NCBI GenBank assembly: GCA_900618425.1
Contig: UZAN01039612.1
Coordinates: forward strand, 70,776-134,775
Reading direction: 5' to 3'
DNA: 64,000 bases
Source: Echinostoma caproni
Taxonomy: Eukaryota; Platyhelminthes; Trematoda; Plagiorchiida; Echinostomatidae
The notes under the pieces are model-generated. The model was not told where the DNA came from. It did not search any database and saw nothing but the letters and a program-made list of their open reading frames with translations. Shown here in pieces: positions 1 to 10,439 of this stretch (positions are counted from its first letter, which is position 1; the number at the start of each line of letters is the position of its first letter). A program made the translations under genes and the position numbers.

Positions 1-112
1 CGCGCTTCAAGTCCTGACAGGGATATAAAACTGACGCACAGCAGACCAGTATTAAACAGGACCAAGAACAACTGTTCAGTGCTCTTTACCAGTCATTAGA
101 AACATTTTAACG
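1..112 (+). mobile_element. Hammerhead-ribozyme SINE, type A, truncated by window edge
   Basis: The window opens inside the B-box region of a tRNA-derived SINE (CTTCAAGTCCTGACAGGGA; other copies have TTCGAGTCCTGACAGGGA). A degenerate type-I hammerhead follows at about 36-82: stem I strand GCACAG, a decayed core (CAGACCAG in place of CTGACGAG), a stem-II loop region AAACAGGAC, then AACTGTT and the complementary stem I strand CAGTGC. The tail CTCTTTACCAGTCATTAGAAAC matches the tails of the 11.9-kb and 54.5-kb copies. The ribozyme core is mutated, so self-cleavage is unlikely. The SINE head lies off the window. Confidence 0.6.
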
Positions 113-2138
113 CATATTTATCATGAACATATGTATCATGAAATCTGCTTGTTCTAACATCACCTTCTTACACCGGTTTATTCTACTGGTGATGAACGTA
201 GAATTCTACCCATCACCATGGATGATTAAAAGTTTGAATTCAGGAGTGGTAAGAAGGCGTACGGGCACCCTTTTCATTCTCAACAGCGACACCGGTGTAT
301 ACCGGTGTATACGTTTTTTTAAACACAATAATTTAAAGACAAACAAATTGACACGAATATTCATTCGACTCCTGTTCATTCACGTGTGGCTGGAAATAGC
401 CATTAAACTAATAAACTGAAGAACTGACCCCGAATATATTTCACAGGTACATCGGCATCAGCAATTTGAACGGACTAGTGGCAATACCTTTGTCACAATT
501 ATATTACACACAACCTATATGAACGGTCCGAAGTTCCACTATCATATGTGCGGAGGAAACGCACTGCTCTTGAGTTCCATTATGGGACAAAATCAAACGT
601 TGTGTTTCTCGAGTATAGGATTCACTGCATTTACTGTTGATTAGGCGAGTGGTCAGGCGAGATAAAAAACGAAGTGATTCAGAACGCTTCGTTAATGAAA
701 AACAGTTATGACGGAAAAATAACATTGTAGCATGCTTTCAACTGTTGCCATTTCTTTTTAAATGAAAACATTACATGATTCATCAAAGCTATGAAATAAA
801 CGACTTGTGGAAAGCTTTTCATAAATTGAATTACTCCTTAAATTATATCAAACTTACTTAGTTCCCATCTTTATCTGGAGATCTGTCTAAAGCTTCGATA
901 AAAATCTGTTCAAATGAAAAACAACTGTTGCACACGAAATGACTGAACACTTGCAATATTCCTCAATCTCGGTACTACGGTTTTCGGTGAAATCTGGTCG
1001 TTGCCTTGTTTCTTCGATTTGGGACACACTACTACGGCATTATCTGATCACAGTGAACGTTTAGAAGCTATTGCTTTTTCTTAACTGAATGAAATGTGAA
1101 TCCCTGGGTGCTCCAAAATCAACTGGACTCGGTGAACCATTTTTTCTTACTTTACGTCCTCATTTATTTGCAGATTTGTCGCGGAATCCGTGATGTGCAA
1201 TGGCAGTAGAACCAAACAACAAATAAAACTGATAGCGGGTTATGAATTGATTGTTTGATGATTTTTGGTAATTGTTCATAGTCATTGAAATTTAGATCAT
1301 TAGCATGAAAAGTGTACAAAGGCTGTAATAATTGTATCGTTTGTATTCAAAATGAAATTGAGTGAAACTTCTTACTGTTTTCAACAAAAATGGTAAATGC
1401 ATTTGCATGAATTTTTGTTTATCAACAACGATAGACTGCTTCTCGGAACCAAATAACCATTATAGTGAAGTGCTATGATATGCATAACAAGTCTTATACG
1501 CTTTTTTGGAATGGCATTATTGCATTTTAAGTCTTCGGCTTGTGAATCCTAAATCAAAGCATTGCGAGAGGCATTGGAAGAAGTGAACGGTTATGGATAA
1601 TGCGTTTGATAAGCGCCTGGATGTCAACTATTTTTTCATTATTATAATTGATACCAGTTTTGACCGGGCGTATTTTATTTGCACCCGTTTGTATTTTACG
1701 TGGACTAAGGCCAGCTGTTTAGTCAAAAATTACACATTCGCCCCTTGAAAGAAGGAAAAATACGTCAGAAACGTTCAACATCGTTGATTACTGAGAAATT
1801 CAGAAGAACCTCAATGTCAGTTTTCAAGAATTCTAGCAAGATAGCGGACTGTAGACTTTTTGTAGAGGTGAATGGGAACGAACAATACAAGATATGCCAA
1901 AAGCAGTGATGAATGAGAGCGTTATTGGGATAGACCGCCATGTACGAGATCAGTGGGTTCTGAAATTATTTTCTATGCAGACAAGTGAACTTCCGAATGT
2001 TTTTATAATGTAAAAGACACTGCTGATAATCGATAGACTGCGGTGAAGAATTGTGAAGTTTTTCCTAAGTAGACCAGCAAATACACCCGGTTACGATGAA
2101 AATGGCAAATGGTAAATACAGTAATAATCAGGAAACGA

Positions 2139-2171
<33 letters not shown>

Positions 2172-2634
2172 ATTATTATTTTACATTACATTGTATTTGA
2201 AGCTAAAAGGTAATTACCGCAATTGACTACACAGTTGTAAATTTGGGGTTTCGCTTTAGATTGTGAGAACGGTACTTCCTAAATACTTCGCACAGTTTGC
2301 TCTAGTTAAATATCCAGTTTTACACACCGAGTGGTCATGGCAATAAACGATGCAAAAAACCGGTAAAAGTGCATTTGAAACATTGAGATGAACTAAGAGA
2401 CATACAAGTGAGTCTAGAAGGATTTCACTTTCAAATAGAACAAGGAGTGGAGAACAAGCTCGTCTTCATTAATTCGTAGTCATGCCAAACACATCACAAT
2501 AAATATTACGCTGTTTATATACAAATCGGTATTCAACCATAAAAATGCAAACAAATGTTTCGGGAAAGGGAAAATAACCTCATGTGTTATCCGGGGCTAA
2601 GTTCATCTTGAGACCGGATATGGAATTCCCAATA
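113..2634. other. No gene recognised; AT-rich DNA with one ATT microsatellite
   Basis: About 2.5 kb with no supportable coding exon or repeat, apart from the ATT array at 2139-2180. Open frames at 123-419 (+) and 504-725 (-) have no splice signals or recognisable composition and were not accepted. Confidence 0.5.
2139..2180. repeat. (ATT)n microsatellite
   Basis: Uninterrupted ATT repeats over about 30 bases, followed by an interrupted run (TAATATTATTATT). Confidence 0.9.
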
Positions 2635-2677
2635 ATCACATAATTCGTAAAATACTCCCATAGACAATGTAGAAAAC

Positions 2678-3590
2678 CGTATTCGTGAAGAAATTCCTTT
2701 TCGATATATCGCATCAGGCGTATACATATATAAGGTGATCATATTACAGATGCCTGTTTGACCGTTTAGAGCTCAGTTAGTAACGATGACAGGGGCGAGC
2801 AAACAGATCAAACGAATATGACAAGACCAATGATAGTAGTGGATGGGGGCGAGAACACAAAGGTCCAATGGACAAACGCTCGAGAGATGAGTAGATTAAA
2901 TGAAGGTTGTGAGCTAAGAAGGGATAAGAAAGCGGCTTTTAACCACGGCCGAGGCGATCACAATTCGAATTTTCAATCCAGAATTATGTAAGCAAAAAAG
3001 CTGGTCCAGACACTGTTGTTACCCTGGCCTCGACAGCCGATTGATTGTGCATAAAACAGAGCATCACCCCCCCCTTCGTCCCCGTCCCTCTTTCCTCGTC
3101 TATAGTATCACCAACCTCAATCTTAGGATCTAATTATCTTATTGTGAATGTTATAGTGTTAATAACACAGCAACGTCCGTAGAGAATTATATTCGCCGAC
3201 GTTTCGGTTACCGTGGGTAACCTTTCCCAAGGCAGGTTTTACAATCCCTTTTTTTGTTGTCTCTAATGTCCCTTCCTGATTACATCACTTGCTATGCATA
3301 ACCTATAGTTTCTACCGTATATTACGTAACTTCATCCCGCTTTCTCGTCTTAGCTGACAACCTTCATTTAATCTACTCATCTCTCGAGCGTTTGTCCATT
3401 GGACCTTTGTGTTCTCGCCCCCATCCACTACTATCATTGGTCTTGTCATATTCGTTTGATCTGTTTGCTCGCCCCTGTCATCGTTACTAACTGAGCTCTA
3501 AACGGTCAAACAGACATCTGTAATATGATCACCTTATATATGTATACGCCTGATGCGATATATGAAAAAGAAATTTCTTCGCGAATACGA
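2678..3590. mobile_element. 0.9-kb inverted-repeat element, possibly a Penelope-like derivative
   Basis: The left arm (2678-2937) and right arm (about 3337-3590) are reverse complements over roughly 255 bases with only scattered differences. Both arms contain the segments GCATCAGGCGTATACATATA and GTCCAATGGACAAACGC in opposite orientation. The middle (about 2938-3336) is not palindromic and holds a C-run and the motif GACGTTTCGGTTACC. An 11-base direct repeat ATCACATAATT lies at 2635-2645 and 3590-3600 and looks like a target-site duplication. Between the left duplication and the left arm are 32 extra bases (2646-2677) absent on the right. PLEs are known for inverted or tandem terminal repeats with a short one-sided extension, so a PLE origin is proposed, but no coding part remains to prove it. 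A MITE or foldback element is the alternative. Confidence 0.65.
3193..3237 (-). ncRNA. Hammerhead-like stem in the inverted-repeat element
   Basis: On the minus strand a perfect 7-bp stem GGTTACC/GGTAACC with loop CAC is followed directly by GAAACGTCGGC. That is the order stem II, GAAA, minimal stem III (ACGU), cleavage triplet GUC. The short strand GCC before the core can pair with GGC after GUC as stem I. The expected core CUGANGA is not conserved here (UGGGAAA). Minimal hammerhead motifs with this tiny stem III are known from PLE terminal repeats, where they may act as dimers. This is a hammerhead relative or relic, not a confident ribozyme. Confidence 0.35.
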
Positions 3591-3600
3591 TCACATAATT

Positions 3601-4443
3601 GTTAGGTCCTCCGGTCGTTGGGACCACTCGGAATATGGGGTGTGTGGGGGGTGGGCCAGGGGAGCTTAAGCGCCTGCACAATTCGTTTTTGGGCTCACAG
3701 AGTGGGGTGGTGCGGTCGAATTCCTACTGCTTTCGCCGTGGCTAGCATACCACAGCAAACCTGCCTTGATAATGGACCATGAACCGATACAGGGGACGGA
3801 TGTATGGCACGACTACGAATCACTGAAAACGAGCTTGTTCGTCACTCCTTGTTCTATTTGAGTTGTGCTCTGTGGGTCTTTTTAGTACAGACTTCAACCG
3901 TTGATTCCGTCTCGTTTATTTTTGGGTCAGACATGTTTTTACCCTCGAGAGATGTAACATGCCACCCAGTGCTAATTACCCCAGCATTTTGACAGTTTTA
4001 TGTAGCTCACAGTAACCTTTTTAGGATTCAAGGCATTTGTGGGTAGAAAACAAATGAATTCGTTAGGATGGCAGCAGAGCACCACTGGAGTTAATTGTGA
4101 AAAGGACGATTGGTAGAAAAGATACTGAGTTATGTAATGACATGAAAACTTTGGACGCTTGTGAGTAGGAAATGCTCGCTGATGCTGTGCACCCCGCGAG
4201 ATGAAATTTCAGTGGCAGTGGTAGCCCCGGAAATGGACAAGCTTGGCACAAATTTATCACGAGACAACCTCCAATGCTCTGAGCATACGGTGTTTATTAA
4301 TTAGTGATATATTTTTTTAGTGGAAAAAATGGAGGGAATATTTTTGTGTAAACTAAGGCGTCCATCGAATCCACCTGATTGCTTCTAAGATAATTTGATC
4401 GCAAAACCTTATTTCCGAGGGGTTGCATGTAACTAACTTTTAG
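3601..4443. other. No gene recognised; G-rich patch and a weak tRNA-like stretch
   Basis: 3637-3662 has four runs of three or more G in 26 bases. At about 3690-3725 the sequence GTGGGGTGGTGCGGTCGAATTCC recalls a degraded tRNA-SINE B box, but no A box or second copy was found. The rest is unassigned. Two short open frames (3804-3992 +, 4063-4260 -) have no supporting signals. Confidence 0.4.
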
Positions 4444-4540
4444 GGGCTGGCGAACGTTTTGTTGGCATGATGAATCCGTCAGCAGAATATGACCCGATCC
4501 GTTGCAGCCAACAACTGGTTATCAGAGCATGGATGATTAC
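4444..4540 (+). CDS. Candidate internal exon of an unknown gene (pairs with 4907-5102)
   Basis: Preceded by AACTAACTTTTAG (acceptor) and followed by GTGGGT (weak donor). Read as GG GCT GGC GAA..., it codes for 31 residues including GERFVGMMNPSAEYDP and QQLVIRAWMI, with mixed composition and no stop. The exon ends in phase 2 (AC), which fits the one-base start of the exon at 4907 and would create a Thr codon across a 366-base intron. No family was recognised. The donor base at -1 is C, which weakens the call. A degraded transposon reading is possible. Confidence 0.4.
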
Positions 4541-4906
4541 GTGGGTTAAATCTCTTATTCTCCCAAGGCATGCGTAAAGTTCACACACATTTTATTATCC
4601 AGCTACTGTGGTTTGATAATTGCAATCCGAATTCCGTGCTGAACATGAATAATTATAGGAATGGGTTTAAAAAGTTTCAAATTGTCACATACTTAGTATA
4701 ACGCAAGAACCGAAGACTTTCATGCAGTGAAACGTCATTCGATTCCAGTTTAAGTGAGCGCGGTGAACAATGAACCTTGGACTGAGATAACCAACTCACT
4801 GTGGAACGGCGAATTTAGAACAAAAATGCAACGCGTTTTGGTAATGAATGTTTTACGGATTGGATAATTTAAACTATCACTAGGAATTGTGTACTCATCC
4901 TTTCAG

Positions 4907-5102
4907 TTGTGCTATCCGTCACGATCTAAAGTTGATCGAAATTGGTGTGGTTGCCATCCGGGCTAGTATTTGGTTCCACCTAGATAAACTCGAGAACGGT
5001 CAGATCAAACTGGGAGTTTCCTTACCGAGCTTCCCGATTCTTGACCATCGCAAATTCGTTTTGAATATATACAAAAGTAAATGTTTTATTGTAAAAAAGT
5101 AA
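4907..5102 (+). CDS. Candidate last exon of an unknown gene
   Basis: The acceptor TGTACTCATCCTTTCAG is a good polypyrimidine-AG signal. The open frame runs 64 codons to TAA at 5100-5102 and includes HDLKLIEIGVVAIRAS and LDKLENGQIKLGVSL, with a GC content well above the flanks. AATAAA lies at 5140-5145, about 38 bases after the stop, as expected for a last exon. Phase fits the preceding candidate exon (4444-4540). An alternative end is a donor GTAAAT at 5077. The product is unknown. Confidence 0.45.
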
Positions 5103-5989
5103 AAAGGACTGTATTACCTACAAATCATTAAGGTATCAAAATAAAATTGACAAGTAACATTTTGAGGGGCAGAAATCTCAATTGTCGTATGTTTGTATGC
5201 ATTCCAAAGATCCATAACCTATTTGATGGAAGAATCTGTTACCGAGATGAGTTATCAGCTTCGTTGGACCGGCTGAAATGTGTCCCAAACAAACCTTCGA
5301 TTGGATGATGGTTGACTAGCGTCTTGTATTTTAGCTCTGTCGTAAAAGAAACAACCCCAGATCACATAGATAACTTTCGATAAAAAATGGATGTCGGCCA
5401 AATTGATCAGTTGGTCATTGAATGTATCCTACTGGACCAATAGAATAACTTGGGCTGATCCAGCTTGCCAGAGAAATACATAGTTGAGCGCATATTGCTC
5501 CAAATCCCTGAAAATGTCCTCAGCCCAAACTCGCAGTGAACACAAACGACGTTGTTCTGAGTTTACAGCGAGGACGGAAATGACAGTCGCTATTTAATCA
5601 GCTGTAAAGATTTACAACTCACGCACATTGCCTGATGAACTACTCAGTCCCAACACTTTTCACTACTTTTCACCAATTATCATAAAAAGAGAAGAACAAA
5701 AGCTGTCAATGAGGGCCAATTGCTTCAGCTGCTTGCTTCTACCAACCCAGCTGTGCAGAACGTGGCCATAAATTTCCGTAGCCATTTTCAGCCCGCTCTT
5801 TTAATTTGCACGTTGATTACGGTTGGTTATGTCACTAGACAGTCCCCCTGTAGCACATGAGATAACAAAATGAATTTCGCGATAAACATAGATTCGGAAG
5901 TTCATCTAACTCAGTAACCAGAATGCTTTCACCTCTGGCGGAAGGAGTCGATCAATTTTCTTCTTATTCAGACTACCGCTCAGGCTGAG
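5103..5989. other. Probable 3' UTR then unassigned DNA
   Basis: The first 45 bases hold the AATAAA of the candidate gene upstream. Nothing else could be recognised. Confidence 0.4.
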
Positions 5990-6290
5990 CCTTTTCACCG
6001 GTCAAATAATTCACGGGATGGGGTTCGCCAACCAAATATTTGCTAACGACAATGCTATTTTAGGAGACGATGCAGATATTCCACAGTCTCTACTCGACCG
6101 AATCGAATTTGAAACCAATAGCAACGATATAGAGATGAATCTTTATGAATAAAGTTATTCACCACGTTACTAGACCTTCAACAGTGAGGGGAAATTGAAA
6201 TATGTGAGCCAGTTACAGTCCTCGGAATCTAGCACCTAGTCAGATGGACAAACCAGGGAAGAAATGAAACTTCCAGTGGATAGAACAGAA
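5990..6290 (+). pseudogene. Possible reverse-transcriptase relic (palm region)
   Basis: One frame at 6029-6151 reads NQIFANDNAILGDDADIPQS, then LLDRIEFETNSNDIEMNLYE and a stop. This resembles the stretch after the catalytic YADD box of RTE-like LINEs (F/YADDxxLLGDxADxxQSLLDR...), with FAND in place of FADD. About 90 bases further on, in another frame, come EGKLKYVSQL and SDGQTREEMK, which recall the KYLGSxISSDG block of the same enzymes. It is short, frameshifted and has a mutated catalytic Asp, so at most a fossil. The family assignment is uncertain. Confidence 0.35.
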
Positions 6291-8130
6291 AGAGAGCAGT
6301 CCCACAAGTTCGCGAACCCATTTGGCTGCACAAACGTTTGTGAAAAGTGATCACATGGCTGCGACCTCATTCATGCCAATAGCCAACGTATCTACCCCTG
6401 GAAGACAGTCACATACAACTAAAAAGAACACAATGAAATCATACGTAAAGGGTACCGGCCATGGACAATATAAAACAGCACTAATGGTATCGATTACCGG
6501 CATGGAGAAAGACGGTTCCACTAGGGACAGGCACCCACTTATTTCGGATGTTTCTCAGCATGGACGACACAGTTGCCTTGTTCTTGTTTTTGGCCACCTT
6601 ACACCGAATCCTTTTCGTCATTTGTTGTTTTGTGCGTTGAATACAATAAAAGTACAAACATTTGCAAAGGTTTTTGTGTAAAAAAATAGTGAACTTCGTT
6701 TCAATTTGGTTTAGCTTTTCGTGAGATATTCTCTCGCGAAAATTTCAAATAGCAGAGTTGATGGCTTATTTTCTATAGAGCAGAGTGTACACGGACAATG
6801 GTGTTCCCCACAAATACATTGTACAAAATTGTTTCCCTACAAGCATGTGCACTGAACAAATTTGAAAAATAAATATTTCGTAACAAATATCGTGTTCTCT
6901 GCATAGATAGTAGTAGTATTTTACAATTTCAGAATAATAATTCCGATATATCATGATTCAACTATGTTTGTAATTGCGTACCAACAATGTCGGCAGTTAG
7001 AATGACATGAGTGCCAACGAACAATGATAAACCGCCTGATCTGCTGCTGTGGGGGGGGCATGCTTGCCTTTTCCCCATGCAATCCTGGGTGCGATCCCCA
7101 TTCGGGTTGATGAATTCGCACTGTAGGTGATACCCAATCACGTTGTAGCAGCTGTACAACAGTTTCTAGCTTTTCCGTTCACTCTTCATTTATTCTACAC
7201 AGTGAATTCCCTTGTGAATGTTACATAGTTTAGGTTAATTTAGGAGGATTTTCTTTATTTTTAAATGCAACCACATACTAAACGTGATTTTTCTAGTGAA
7301 ATTTTCATGCGTTCGGCATTGGCTAATTGCAAATAAGTCATTTTCTCGAGAGCTGAATCATGTAGCACTTGTTATTAAAAAAACAGTGTGCACAAACAGT
7401 TTAGCAGAAACATGTACATAAGCCCAGCAGTTTTAAACTGGTAGTAATCCGTGTCATTGTTCCGGTTTGGATAGACAGGAAGGTATGCAAATAAGCAAAG
7501 CAGATGGATTTCATCAAATGTTTATGCGATGATACCGTATGAGAAGTAATCCAAAGTTGTCTAACACACCGGTAATGCATAAACTTCAATTCAATCGTGT
7601 AAAACAGAATAAGAGGACACAATGTCCAGAATTGTACCTCATTAAGGTGTTATTTTTACATCTCTAGGCGTTTGGTACAACATCAGGCAGTTGTTTGGTA
7701 CTAACTTTTGGAATGATTCTAAACGATGAAAATCGATATCTCCCATTTCGAAACAGGACTCATCGGTTTTCCTGTTCTAACTGAACAAACAATGTGGATG
7801 TTCGAAGTATTTTCATATCAACGTAAAAACCATTTGCAACTCAGCAAAATTGTTGAATGTGAAAGCAGGTATCCAACCTGTTTTTCCTCTTCCAAACTTT
7901 GATTGATTAAATGGATTCCACAACAACATTTCTCGGTGCGTTGCATTAGTTGGACATGTGTCATTCAGATGCCAAGTGCAATTCTTCTTGAAATGAATAG
8001 TTTAATTGCAAATAAGTATTCCAACAGTTTATCAGCGATCTACAGACTAAACAATTGGAATTCATGGTATCACATCCAAATCTGAAATGGATATCTCTGA
8101 CGAAATTGTGCGTCGTGCTCATAGTATTGA
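6291..8130. other. No gene recognised
   Basis: The open frame at 6322-6681 (+) is 119 codons long but has no recognisable domain and no clear splice signals. At 7045-7130 a G-run and GGGTGCGATCCCCATT recall a degraded SINE B box, but this is too weak to call. The rest is featureless AT-rich DNA. Confidence 0.4.
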
Positions 8131-8521
8131 ATCCGATTAGGAATGTTTAGATTAGCCACAACCAGTGAAAAACAAAAAAACAATAATTTTCGGTTGACGA
8201 CGTTTTCACCCTCTTGGAAGGCCCTTTCAAATCAATTGACAAACGAACAGTAAACAAAAATCCTGGAAGAAACCGTATCAATCGGAGTTGCTTTTGATTG
8301 GTCTAGAGGAAGGAACAGTTGAGTTGGTGTGTGTGTTGGGTGGTAGAAAATGAGATCATGGAAGTTGTGAATTAAGCAAGAAGTCAAATAGCTAAGGATG
8401 ATGTCATAGAAGATGGGAGATTAGTCTGTGATCAGTTTCGTGGTATTACTAGATTTAATCTTGTTTGTTAGTGAGCAAGGGTGTGTGTGTGAGTGCGGTT
8501 AGTTGTGCAACTGGTATTAAG

Positions 8522-8790
8522 TCAGTGAACGAATAATTGGGTCCCGTCCGATCGATTGACGGTATGTGGATCACTGTTGATGAACAATGATTCAGTAATT
8601 AAACGTTCTCTATATGACTTGAAACATTGTTTCAGAATACTCGGTTTTTCGAAGTCAATAGAGCGTGCCTCAGAAAAAGAAGGTAGAGCCATAGTTGAGT
8701 CCCTGTCAAGGATCCTAAGTCGCGATGCATTTCTTGGTGGGTGTTTGGATTCTCTGTCTTGTTAGGATACCCAGGTACTTATTTGTCGAC
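8522..8790 (-). pseudogene. PLE GIY-YIG endonuclease C-terminal fragment, left arm
   Basis: Read from the spacer leftward, one frame gives ILDRDSTMALPSFSEARSI, then DFEKPSILKQCF, YRERLITESLFI and HTVNRSDGTQL before TGA (8522-8524). The block YRxRLIxESLxI...TxNRSDGxxL is the C-terminal signature of the endonuclease domain of Penelope-like retroelements. The nuclease cleaves target DNA for reverse transcription. The reverse transcriptase and the N-terminal GIY-YIG motif are missing, so the fragment is dead. The last 46 codons are almost identical to those of the right arm. Confidence 0.75.
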
Positions 8791-8880
8791 TTGTTTGGCC
8801 AATGAAACGTGGTTGTACACTGTTTTCTTCTCACCTTGTAAATAAGATTCGATTGATCAGCTTCTGGTCGTCTGTCCCTC

Positions 8881-9087
8881 GGTCGCATCAGAAGTGAACG
8901 AGGATTATTCGTTGCCCGAATAGCAACTCGTATATTGAACCGTTATAATATTGACTTCGAAAAACCTAATATTCTGAAACAATGTTTCAAGTCATATAGA
9001 GAACGTTTAATTACTGAATCATTGTTCATCAACAGTGATCCACATACCGTCAATCGATCGGACGGGACCCAATTATTCGTTCACTGA
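8881..9087 (+). pseudogene. PLE GIY-YIG endonuclease C-terminal fragment, right arm
   Basis: The open frame gives GRIRSERGLFVARIATRIL, then YNIDFEKPNILKQCFKSY, RERLITESLFIN and HTVNRSDGTQLFVH, ending at TGA 9085-9087. The conserved Glu of TESLFI and the NRSDGTQL end identify it as the C-terminal part of a PLE endonuclease. It differs from the left-arm copy upstream of IDFEKP, where the two truncated elements diverge. It is 5' truncated and lacks the reverse transcriptase. Confidence 0.75.
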
Positions 9088-9369
9088 CTTAATACCAGTT
9101 GCACAACTAACCGCACTCACACACACACCCTTGCTCACTAACAAACAAGATTAAATCTAGTAATACCACGAAACTGATCACAGACTAATCTCCCATCTTC
9201 TATGACATCATCCTTAGCTATTTGACTTCTTGCTTAATTCACAACTTCCATGATCTCATTTTCTACCACCCAACACACACACCAACTCAACTGTTCCTTC
9301 CTCTAGACCAATCAAAAGCAACTCCGATTGATACGGTTTCTTCCAGGATTTTTGTTTACTGTTCGTTTG

Positions 9370-9414
9370 TCAATTGATTTGAAAGGGCCTTCCAAGAGGG
9401 TGAAAACGTCGTCA
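9370..9414 (+). ncRNA. Hammerhead-like motif in the PLE 3' end
   Basis: The sequence TTGATTTGAAAGGGCC, TTCCAAGAGGG, TGAAAACGTCGTC has the layout core, short stem II (CCT/AGG), GAAA, minimal stem III, GTC that is known for PLE terminal repeats. The core is degenerate and stem II is weak. The mirror copy lies on the minus strand in the left arm (about 8193-8238). Confidence 0.35.
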
Positions 9415-9533
9415 ACCGAAAATTATTGTTTTTTGTTTTTCACTGGTTGTGGCTAATCTAAACATTCCTATTCGGATCTTATTAATAACTTGGGATTCAT
9501 ATTTGCGGATAGAGCCTCCACTTTGTGACAACC

Positions 9534-9554
9534 ATGGGAGTGAATAACCTCAAG
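9534..9554 (+). CDS. Candidate first coding mini-exon (MGVNNLK)
   Basis: An ATG in a strong start context (ACAACCATGG) is followed by six codons and then a consensus splice donor, CTCAAG|GTAAGC, ending in phase 0. Such tiny first exons occur in compact flatworm genes. The start MGVxxL is also typical of the XPG/FEN nuclease family, but seven residues cannot establish that, and the Trp usually found at the sixth or seventh position is absent. It could be chance. Confidence 0.25.
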
Positions 9555-10439
9555 GTAAGCATTGCAAAGTTTGTGTGCCTTAGGTGCAAAACAAATATAC
9601 CAAGTACTTTTCGTGGGATGATATGCTTGTTTGCGAAACTTCAGACTATTTTTGGAACAACATCGAGGCACATACTAAACAGCGCCAAAATCATTGAACC
9701 TCATCAAACGGTGAACAAATGCAAACGTTTCTATCCAAATTGCACGCCTCGTTGATCATTGCGGTACAAAGTCATCGAAACTGGTGAAAACAGCGCAGGC
9801 AACAACAAATGTGAAAACTTTTGAAAACAACGTTACATGGAAAAAGGTGAAACCCAGACTTTCTAATCAGTGAAGGCAAATTTTCCAATAGATGAGTAAA
9901 ACAAAGAACTGAAGTGTTTGTCGAGAATCGTGTTGAACTAAATAATTTATTGGCCGTTTTGAATTGTTGATTTCCATAACTCACAAAGAACCTGAAACGG
10001 TGAAATTGGGCATTGACGATTTTGAGGGAGGTCTCATTCTACCGTTATCGCCATAATGACGCAACCGGGTTGTGATTATACTCGATTGGTAATAAGATTC
10101 ATGTAAATCGGATGGAGGATGTAGAAATGTAGTTTATCTCGTATTTGAGCGGCTCAATGAAAGGAACAATTGTCACATGCGAATAGGTCTTGAATCACTG
10201 CTGTCAAGGGTCAACTGAACATACACCCATATCGCTAACAGAATCTTTCCATAATAGAATGCATTTGATCATCATATTAAGTATAGTTTTGAAATACCCT
10301 TCATACGTAGATCCCGGACATAAAAGAACTTAGGAAATGAGTCAAGAATGTAGTGTATTTCGTGGTATAAGTTTTTTATTACACACCTAGTTGTGATGAA
10401 CTGCAGACGGGGTAAAGTCTATAGTCACGAGGACCTGCT
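9555..10439. other. No gene recognised
   Basis: Short open frames on both strands (9525-9755 +, 9772-9984 -), none with supporting splice signals or a recognisable family. Confidence 0.4.

Larger units (their letters stand above)
8131..9476. mobile_element. Two Penelope-like element 3' ends head to head (1.35-kb hairpin)
   Basis: The left arm 8131-8660 and right arm 8950-9476 are near-perfect reverse complements over about 530 bases (only a few substitutions and a one-base indel seen by eye), separated by a 289-base spacer. Each arm reads outward from the C-terminal end of a PLE GIY-YIG endonuclease, through a CA/GT-rich 3' region, to the motif AGGGTGAAAACGTCGTC and the end GGCTAATCTAAACATTCC. 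The left copy is on the minus strand and the right on the plus strand, so their 5'-truncated ends face each other. The high identity implies a recent event. A transcript would fold into a long hairpin. No clear target-site duplication was found. Confidence 0.8.

Noticed and set aside
7045..7130. tRNA-like stretch with GGGTGCGATCCCC
   Set aside because: No A box at the right distance and no repeat partner.
8556..8765. 69-codon plus-strand open frame in the hairpin
   Set aside because: It is the antisense shadow of the PLE endonuclease fragment on the minus strand.
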